The notes under the pieces were generated by a model, which worked only from the letters and a program-made list of their open reading frames with translations, was not told the origin of the DNA and did not search any database. Made by a program: the position numbers and the translations under genes. This document shows, piece after piece, positions 1-5,322 of a DNA stretch of 5,322 nt. The stretch covers positions 1 to 5,322 of the forward strand of contig JAIFMH010000104.1 in the NCBI GenBank assembly GCA_020048595.1, given 5' to 3'. Numbering within the stretch: position 1 is the first letter of the stretch; the number at the start of each line of letters is the position of its first letter. Origin of the DNA: Bacteroidota bacterium (GTDB lineage: Bacteria > Bacteroidota > Bacteroidia > Bacteroidales > UBA4417).

Positions 1-397
1 TGATCTCTTCCGCTTCAACAATTGAAGTATGGTCTTTCCAAAGTACAAACATTGCATTCGGGTTTTCGGCAAACTCAGTCAGGAGCGCCAGTGGAGTCCC
101 ATTTGCATCTACGGCAACCGGAGTGCTACCGGTAGTATCAATAGAAATGGCAGCCACATTTTCAGTAACACCGGCAGGTGCTTTTGCCAACACTCCACGA
201 ATGGTGAATTCGAGACCTTCGAGATAATCCAACGGATGCTGGCGGAATTGATTTTTAGCGGGAACACAATATTTGCCTTCCTTCCAGCGTGGATAATAAA
301 AAACGCTGTCGGCAATTTCATTCCCGTTTGTTGCATCAACAAGTATGGTGCGCACTGAGTCCGTGCCATAATCTACTCCAAGTGTATATTTTGTCAT
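1..397 (-). CDS. araB: L-ribulokinase, N-terminal part (cut by window edge)
   Basis: Cytoplasmic FGGY-family sugar kinase that phosphorylates L-ribulose to L-ribulose 5-phosphate in L-arabinose breakdown. Only 132 residues are visible, against roughly 530-570 in complete ribulokinases; the frame is still open at position 1. The N-terminus carries the family's phosphate-binding strand GVDYGTDSVR (residues 7-16, with Asp9, Gly11, Thr12 and Ser14). It is followed by FRQHPLDY (51-58), DTTGSTP (87-93) and LWKDHT (119-124), the last being typical of ribulokinases rather than xylulokinases or glycerol kinases. The ATG at 397-395 is chosen because it sits directly before the first beta strand, as in homologues. 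The leader is AT-rich with no Shine-Dalgarno sequence. It lies 136 bases downstream of the GH92-like frame, which leaves room for its own promoter. araA and an epimerase gene may follow outside the window, but this is not visible. Confidence 0.93.
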   Translation of the reverse strand, partial: MTKYTLGVDYGTDSVRTILVDATNGNEIADSVFYYPRWKEGKYCVPAKNQFRQHPLDYLEGLEFTIRGVLAKAPAGVTENVAAISIDTTGSTPVAVDANGTPLALLTEFAENPNAMFVLWKDHTSIVEAEEI

Positions 398-443
398 GTA
401 TTAGCAATTCAAATTAATATGATGATTTAACTTGTTGTATATA

Positions 444-458
444 AATGATTTGATCATT
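444..458. promoter_or_regulatory. Dyad symmetry upstream of araB, possible operator
   Basis: A perfect inverted repeat, AATGAT-TTG-ATCATT, lies 47-61 bases upstream of the araB start in the gap between araB and the GH92-like frame. The heptamer ATGATTT occurs at 446-452 and again at 422-428, so the motif is partly repeated nearer the gene. The placement would suit a repressor or activator site for the arabinose gene. AT-rich spacers often contain such dyads by chance, and I recognise no known regulator consensus. The closest Bacteroides-type -7 match in the gap is TTAATTTG (409-416, minus strand), with one mismatch to TAnnTTTG. Confidence 0.25.
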
Positions 459-533
459 AAGAATCTGCAAGTTGAAAATATTTTAACCTATTTCTGCTTT
501 AATAAATTAATATAGATCTGATAAACGCAGAAG

Positions 534-1061
534 TTATAAAATCAGAAATGCTACCAATCCGCAAATGCTCCATGAAGCACATACCAGGAACAGCCTGTGC
601 AATAGGCTGTATGAAGTTTTATTCCGGACAATGGAAGAATGTTTTACCGGTAGAAGTTCCATTTGATTTGAATTCGGATGAAGCGGTAATAGTTTGAATT
701 CAGCACGCTTCGTGTAATGAGGCGAATGGCTCATCTCAAAAACAAGTTTCACATTCCGACCTAAAAGCGGATAATGATCGAGCAGGCTTGCATCAATTGG
801 TTCACCATTGAGCAAAATTTTATGGACATAGATATTGTACACCGACAGGTTTTTAACTACAATTTTCCACGTGAAGGTTTTACCGCCTATAACCGTTTGG
901 AAAGATATTTTGGGGAAACGATGATTTCCAACTATATAAATGCCACTTCCATGATCAACAGGATAAAATCCCATGGTGGCAAGTATTTTCCATGCCGACA
1001 TTACGTCTGAAAAACTGTTGATTTTTATTTCTTCAGGTTGATTTTTATACAAGATGCTCAT
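534..1061 (-). CDS. Orphan C-terminal domain of a GH92-like glycosidase, probable gene remnant
   Basis: A 175-residue frame that aligns by eye only with the last part of GH92 enzymes (exo-acting alpha-mannosidases, usually about 750 residues). Visible family landmarks are MSAW (21-24), GFYPV (31-35), GSGIYIVG (38-45), FPKISF (49-54), GKTFTWKI (60-67), LNGEPI (84-89) and FEM (108-110). The large catalytic barrel is absent. In GH92 the MSAW motif follows a G-N-D/E-D-x-G-x stretch with catalytic Asp residues; here the matching residues are INSFSDV (14-20), so both Asp are missing and hydrolase activity is not expected. Residues 111-175 do not resemble GH92 and end in a hydrophobic stretch (about 155-175) that could be a membrane anchor. 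There is no signal peptide. ATG 1061-1059 is preferred over the TTG at 1070, which lies nine bases upstream in frame. An in-frame stop lies just beyond it (1077-1079). It begins 66 bases after the esterase stop and may be co-transcribed. It is either a decaying remnant or a small retained domain protein. Confidence 0.55.
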   Translation of the reverse strand: MSILYKNQPEEIKINSFSDVMSAWKILATMGFYPVDHGSGIYIVGNHRFPKISFQTVIGGKTFTWKIVVKNLSVYNIYVHKILLNGEPIDASLLDHYPLLGRNVKLVFEMSHSPHYTKRAEFKLLPLHPNSNQMELLPVKHSSIVRNKTSYSLLHRLFLVCASWSICGLVAFLIL

Positions 1062-1127
1062 AATCAACAACTTTAATTATATAATTTACTGACAATGGTT
1101 TATCTCTCCCTTCACATTTAACATGGC

Positions 1128-3068
1128 TTACCGCCCGGTACGGAAAGGTGAAAACGGGAGTCCTTTAGCACTATAGAGATTACAATCGGGATTATCAGCC
1201 CAGCCATAGCGAACAGATTTTGGATTTTCAATCAGGTCGCTCCACACAACAACTTCGTTGCCTTCAATCCTGGCATTAGCCCAAACAAACTGATTGTCAG
1301 CAGCGGCAACAGCAAAACTTTTTGGTGCGGAATTGTCGTTTGTTTTCATCCCACCTGGTATGTTTTCAAATTGAATGTGAACTTTATTCCCCTCAATTCT
1401 CTTGGATTTGCAGATCGGATTTTTATACAAAACATTTTTACCGTAAACCAAACCCAAAGCCGCATCAGCGAAACGTTTACCACACTCTTGTTTGTTTTTA
1501 AAATGAACATCACCATCGGCCAGGCCCAAATCAATATTTACTACCATTGCAGTGTTAGGGATGTTCGAGCAGCCTGCCTGCGCCTCCCTGATAAGAGCGA
1601 TGTTACTTTCCAGGGGTTTATCCGAACGCATACCATAATTGGAAAGTTGCGCGAAAATGAACGGCAGATCACCTTGCCCCCAGCGGGTGCGCCAATCGTT
1701 GATAAGCAATGAAAATAACTGATCGTAGCCTTGAGGTTTTTTAGTGTTGTTTTCGCCCTGGTACCAAAGCATGCCTTTCAAACCAAAAGGAATAACGGGC
1801 GCAATTTTGGAATTGTACACAAAAGTCGGGAAGTTGTAGTATTCGATCCACGCGGGTGTTTCAGGTTCAATCTTTTCGTTGTATTTCCAGTCACCGGCAA
1901 GGGATAGGTGAACCAATTTATCGGCAGTTTCGAGATAAATAAATCCGGCAGTACTGTTAAAACCTCCAATAGCCCAGCGACCCAGGACGCGGAGCGAAAT
2001 CAGGTTATCACCAGGTTTCACTAATTGAGCAGGTATGCTATAAGCCACATTTGCACCGTAACCAGCTTTTTTAATTTCTATGCCATTGAAATATGCAATA
2101 TTCTCATTGGAAACATCACCCAGGTTCAAGATCAAATCTTTTGTTTCAGGGCCTTCGTGTAGCTGAATATGTTTGCGAAACCATACATACCCATAGTAAT
2201 TTTTGATTCCATATTGGCTCCATTTGCATGGTAACATCATTGTTTTCCAATCCTGGTCGTTGTATTGAGGTTCAAAAACTTTCAACTGGATTCCGCTTAA
2301 TGAATTTTCAATAATGGAATCGCGCAGTTTATTGGTTTCTTCAAATTGCTCGTATCCATCGGAAAAATCACCGGTTCCGGCAATAATTTCCGGGAGCGTA
2401 TCCTTATAAAAAGGGATGCTTTGCAAAGCTTCATTACTCATCCAAGCCTGAATATCAGTGCCGCCCCACGATGAATTGATGATACCTAGAGGAACTTTGA
2501 TTTCTTGATGAATCTGACGGGCAAAAAAGTATCCTACTACCGAAAAATCTTTTACCGAAGAGGAATTGCATTCCAGCCACTGGCCACCGGTGATATCGGT
2601 TTGGGGTTTATTATTCAGATCGTTGGCAACCGTAAAGAATCTGATTTGGGGATAATTGGCATTTCTGATTTCTTCCTCTTTATTATTCACACCCCAGCTT
2701 AATGCCATTTGCATATTCGATTGTCCCGAAGCCAGCCATACATCGCCTACCAGCACGTTAGTAAAACTAACTGTATCTGTTCCCGTGAATACTTTCATCG
2801 TAAAAGGTCCGCCTGCATTGAGAACAGGCAGGCGTGCCGACCAGCTGCCATCTTTGTCAACCGTCGCGCTGGTTTTGTATCCGGCAAAATCAATGGTAAC
2901 GGCTTTCCCTGCTTCAGATGTACCCCAAACAGGAATATTGATCCCCCTTTGTACAACCATATTGCTTCCAAAAACAGCTGATATTTTTAGCCTGTTACCC
3001 GCTGAAAGATTCTGTATCGGAATTGCGATCAGGATCAGGAAGAGAAAAGCAGAATATGAGTTGTTCAT
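1128..3068 (-). CDS. Secreted SASA-family carbohydrate O-acetylesterase (sialate O-acetylesterase-like)
   Basis: Predicted exported SGNH-fold esterase that removes O-acetyl groups from a carbohydrate, 646 residues. The signal peptide is about residues 1-23 (hydrophobic core FLFLILIAIPI, cleavage after LSA). A beta-sandwich-like segment (about 27-105) precedes the catalytic blocks: GQSNM (115-119, nucleophile Ser117), SSWGGT (199-204), WYQGE (435-439) and DVH (520-522, Asp520 and His522). Residues about 262-380 form a jelly-roll-like insert that splits the catalytic domain. The C-terminus GLPFSPFRT (636-644) is typical of the family. The ATG at 3068 is chosen over one at 3149 because only the later start puts the signal sequence at the N-terminus and avoids a 28-base overlap with the upstream gene. 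The gene starts 53 bases after the beta-helix gene stops, which suggests one transcript. The name sialate O-acetylesterase is customary; here a xylan, xyloglucan or pectin substrate is more plausible given the neighbouring araB. The split architecture recalls CAZy family CE20, but that assignment is unverified. Confidence 0.88.
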   Translation of the reverse strand: MNNSYSAFLFLILIAIPIQNLSAGNRLKISAVFGSNMVVQRGINIPVWGTSEAGKAVTIDFAGYKTSATVDKDGSWSARLPVLNAGGPFTMKVFTGTDTVSFTNVLVGDVWLASGQSNMQMALSWGVNNKEEEIRNANYPQIRFFTVANDLNNKPQTDITGGQWLECNSSSVKDFSVVGYFFARQIHQEIKVPLGIINSSWGGTDIQAWMSNEALQSIPFYKDTLPEIIAGTGDFSDGYEQFEETNKLRDSIIENSLSGIQLKVFEPQYNDQDWKTMMLPCKWSQYGIKNYYGYVWFRKHIQLHEGPETKDLILNLGDVSNENIAYFNGIEIKKAGYGANVAYSIPAQLVKPGDNLISLRVLGRWAIGGFNSTAGFIYLETADKLVHLSLAGDWKYNEKIEPETPAWIEYYNFPTFVYNSKIAPVIPFGLKGMLWYQGENNTKKPQGYDQLFSLLINDWRTRWGQGDLPFIFAQLSNYGMRSDKPLESNIALIREAQAGCSNIPNTAMVVNIDLGLADGDVHFKNKQECGKRFADAALGLVYGKNVLYKNPICKSKRIEGNKVHIQFENIPGGMKTNDNSAPKSFAVAAADNQFVWANARIEGNEVVVWSDLIENPKSVRYGWADNPDCNLYSAKGLPFSPFRTGR

Positions 3069-3121
3069 TTTCACTTGTAGCTTACAAAATATGGGTCTTT
3101 TCGAACTCTGTGCATCCGGAA

Positions 3122-5125
3122 TTACCTGGATAAGAGAATTTGTGAACAAAAAGGCTTTAAAACCAATGAGTCGATTTTATTCCCCGAAAGATCAAAAACA
3201 TCATTAATATCAAAGCTATACTTTTTCTCACCCGCCGTATTATTCACGCAAATACTGGAGTTTGAAAAACCTGCAAGTTCTGATGTTAACTGGTAAGCCG
3301 ATCCATCCTTGTCATAACCCAATTTATCCTGCCAGCTCTCAAAAGTGTATCTGATGCTAATTTTCTCCTCTTTGTCCTTCGAAAGGTAGCTTTCTTTAAA
3401 AAAGTACTTCTCGAAGAAGTTATAGTATGTATTCTTCGAGAGCGTACCTAATGTATGTGTATAGGGAAGCAACCAGTTCATCAGCTCAACCGCTGATTGA
3501 TCGGATGTTTTGCAGAAAACCACATTGCCTGAGATGGTATTTCCAAATGTTGAATTAGGTTTTGACCACTCAGCAATTGACAATCCCGTTCCACAGTTAT
3601 AAATGGTATTATTTATCACAGTGTTATCGTAAGCATCTGAATTAACATGTATGCCTGATCCGGTGAGGTTAAAAACAACATTACCGTACACACTTATCTG
3701 GAAACAAAGATTGTCGATATAGATGCCGTTTGCGATAATACTTTCAGGAGATGGTGTTGCTTCCTTGTTTCCTTGAACATCATGGATAATGTTGTTACGA
3801 ATGATGTTATCATGGGTGTAATAGTTACTCTTGGCCCAGCAGTATATTGCCGCGCCATCGCTTAAAAAAAGCATAACATGGTTCACCTCATTGTATTCGA
3901 GTATACTGTTTGCTCCATCCATGCGAATGCCAACATAGCCAATACTATCCACTTTATTGTAACTGATCAGGTTGTTCAGGGCAATTTTCGAGTTACTTGT
4001 TTTTATTCCCTCAAAGTTACCGATACCGATTCCCACCATTCCATTAACCCCGCTTATTCCATAGCCTGGCATAAAACCAATCCGCGATACATGGTTTTTA
4101 CTGATTTTCATATATTCAGGCTCCAGTGCAAAAATTCCCTTCCCATTAATATCACGAACCAGGTTATTTTCAATAGTGCATGCTTTTGATCCAAGTCCTA
4201 CGGATATGCCTGTCTGAGAAATATTGCTTATTTCATTACCGCAGATCCTGATGTTTTCGTTATTGCCTTCAGCCCTGATTGCAGTGTTGTGAAACATTTT
4301 CACCGACAGGTCTCTTATCTCAACATTACTAACCGTTTTTAAAATCGTAAATCCGTTTTCATATATACCGGCATCAATAAAGTGAGTTTGGGTGTCTTTT
4401 GATTCGGGCATAAAAAATAGTCTTTGCTCTTTGTCGCAGTAATACCACTCATTCAGGGTGTCGAGTTCCTCCAATTTGTTATCGAAATAATATCCCCAGC
4501 CTGCTTTTAATAGGGATGACGAACTGTCGGTAAGTGTTACCAGGTGATTGGAAAATTCAGAAACTTTACTCGTTCTCCATTCCCAATCGGAGGATTTAAA
4601 CCTTATATTGGTACCATTCCAATAGTTATCTGCCTGGATTAATTCCAGGTCGTATATAGCTAACTTACTGTTTGTCCCGCCATCAATTACGAGGTAACCT
4701 TTGTTCGGATACCGGGCCAGAATTTGCTCCTTATTATCATAGAAGAGACTGTAAACTTTCGTTGGAAGGGAAGCGGCTATTAGTCCGGGCTTAATGGTTT
4801 CCCAATTGTTAATTCTGATGGCCCCGGTAATAACAGGATTTTCGCCTGAGCCAAAAGCCCCATACACAATAGGTTTGCCATTTGCACCTGAAAAGCCAAC
4901 ACGTATTTCGCCGATAAAAATATCACCGCGATTAAACAAAACAGAGTCACCGGCTTTCAGTTTTTGCTGGTTTAACCGATCAATCGATTTCCAGGATGCT
5001 GCTGCGGTATTTCCTTTATTCAGGTCGCTGCCGTTGGCTGAAAGGTAATAATTACCGGCTTTGGAAATATTGCAGGTAATAATTAAATGAAGTGAAATAA
5101 AAATAAACCTGCTAGTTAATCTCAT
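3122..5125 (-). CDS. Secreted right-handed parallel beta-helix protein, putative polysaccharide-active enzyme
   Basis: 667 residues with an N-terminal signal peptide (about 1-23, hydrophobic FIFISLHLIITCNI, cleavage after SKA). The mature protein opens with YYLSANGSDLNKGN (26-39), then AGDSVLFNRGDIF (58-70) and GKPIVYGAFGSG (83-94). This opening is common in DUF1565-type beta-helix proteins and several CAZy beta-helix families. LARYPNKGY (136-144) follows. Residues about 265-540 are a ladder of beta-helix coils rich in N-x-I/V and G-I steps, for example NVEIRDL (267-273), GNEISNI (296-302), YNEVNHV (411-417) and NNIIHDV (444-450). SDGAAIYCW (422-430) lies on this ladder and resembles a conserved stretch in GH141-like proteins; Asp423 is a candidate active-site residue, by inference only. 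The C-terminus (about 605-667, ending LKPFCSQILLSR) looks like the small beta domain that closes many Bacteroidota glycan enzymes. ATG 5125 directly precedes the signal sequence. It is probably the first gene of the transcript with the esterase. Glycoside hydrolase, lyase or binding protein all remain possible. Confidence 0.8.
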   Translation of the reverse strand: MRLTSRFIFISLHLIITCNISKAGNYYLSANGSDLNKGNTAAASWKSIDRLNQQKLKAGDSVLFNRGDIFIGEIRVGFSGANGKPIVYGAFGSGENPVITGAIRINNWETIKPGLIAASLPTKVYSLFYDNKEQILARYPNKGYLVIDGGTNSKLAIYDLELIQADNYWNGTNIRFKSSDWEWRTSKVSEFSNHLVTLTDSSSSLLKAGWGYYFDNKLEELDTLNEWYYCDKEQRLFFMPESKDTQTHFIDAGIYENGFTILKTVSNVEIRDLSVKMFHNTAIRAEGNNENIRICGNEISNISQTGISVGLGSKACTIENNLVRDINGKGIFALEPEYMKISKNHVSRIGFMPGYGISGVNGMVGIGIGNFEGIKTSNSKIALNNLISYNKVDSIGYVGIRMDGANSILEYNEVNHVMLFLSDGAAIYCWAKSNYYTHDNIIRNNIIHDVQGNKEATPSPESIIANGIYIDNLCFQISVYGNVVFNLTGSGIHVNSDAYDNTVINNTIYNCGTGLSIAEWSKPNSTFGNTISGNVVFCKTSDQSAVELMNWLLPYTHTLGTLSKNTYYNFFEKYFFKESYLSKDKEEKISIRYTFESWQDKLGYDKDGSAYQLTSELAGFSNSSICVNNTAGEKKYSFDINDVFDLSGNKIDSLVLKPFCSQILLSR

Positions 5126-5190
5126 GATTGATTTATTGTTTTTTTTTGTAAAACCGGTTCACTGCTAATTTAGTAAGAGCCAATGCCTTT

Positions 5191-5198
5191 CAAATTTA
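5191..5198 (-). promoter_or_regulatory. Candidate Bacteroides-type -7 promoter box
   Basis: The minus strand reads TAAATTTG here, an exact match to the TAnnTTTG -7 consensus of Bacteroidota housekeeping promoters. It would start transcription near 5184 and give a leader of roughly 58 bases before the beta-helix gene. No convincing TTTG -33 box sits about 20 bases upstream, so the call is tentative. The leader also contains the 8-base palindrome AACCGGTT (5152-5159) and a run of nine T on the plus strand (5139-5147), seen as nine A before the start codon on the coding strand. The rest of 5126-5322 shows no gene on either strand. Confidence 0.35.
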
Positions 5199-5322
5199 TT
5201 CAAGTTAGTCTTGTGCTGGGCCTGGTAAAATTGGTTAGTATTAATCGGGGCTCAGGGAAAGGCACTTTTTTTCTTATGGACTTTTATGAAGTCGTTTTTG
5301 TTTTATTTCATTTAAAAGAAAT

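Noticed and set aside
492..532. TTCTGC/GCAGAA inverted arms as a terminator for the GH92-like frame.
   Set aside because: The loop is about 29 bases and there is no T run in the transcription direction, so it does not fit an intrinsic terminator.
1075..1086. Perfect 12-base palindrome AATTATATAATT upstream of the GH92-like frame.
   Set aside because: It is made only of A and T in an AT-rich spacer, where such symmetry is expected by chance.
2656..3207. A 183-codon plus-strand open frame opposite the esterase.
   Set aside because: It lies antisense to a gene with clear catalytic motifs, and its translation shows no recognisable domain or coding pattern.
5044..5085. Direct repeat GGTAATAATTA (5044-5054 and 5075-5085), the first copy forming a GGTAAT-A-ATTACC palindrome.
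   Set aside because: Both copies lie in the beta-helix coding sequence and are read in different frames (NYYL and LIIT), so this is probably coincidental.
5279..5293. GACTT-TTATG-AAGTC hairpin followed by a T-rich stretch on the plus strand, like a terminator.
   Set aside because: The stem is only five base pairs, and no plus-strand gene is visible that it would terminate.

Overview
The window looks like a piece of a Bacteroidota chromosome. The visible proteins read like Bacteroidota carbohydrate-utilisation proteins. The start codons follow AT-rich leaders with no clear Shine-Dalgarno sequence, and one leader holds an exact match to the Bacteroides-type -7 box TAnnTTTG. I favour a polysaccharide-degrading Bacteroidales or a related order, but the sequence alone does not fix a genus.

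All supported genes lie on the minus strand, so transcription runs from right to left. From the right: 5126-5322 is a non-coding leader with a candidate promoter. 3122-5125 encodes a secreted right-handed parallel beta-helix protein, probably polysaccharide-active. 1128-3068 encodes a secreted SASA/SGNH-type carbohydrate O-acetylesterase and starts 53 bases after the beta-helix gene stops. 534-1061 is a short open frame that matches only the C-terminal end of a GH92 (alpha-mannosidase family) enzyme; it lacks the catalytic domain and is probably a remnant. 398-533 is an AT-rich gap with small dyad symmetries. 1-397 is the N-terminal 132 codons of araB (L-ribulokinase), which continues past the left edge.

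The likely joint role is hemicellulose or pectin use. The esterase would remove acetyl groups from a plant-type glycan outside the cytoplasm, the beta-helix protein would bind or cleave the same glycan, and AraB would phosphorylate L-ribulose made from released L-arabinose in the cytoplasm. The link to arabinose rests on gene adjacency alone. No SusC/SusD pair, regulator, transposase, RNA gene or CRISPR array is visible. The window is mostly an ordinary carbohydrate-use locus; its oddest element is the GH92 C-terminal orphan between the esterase and araB.
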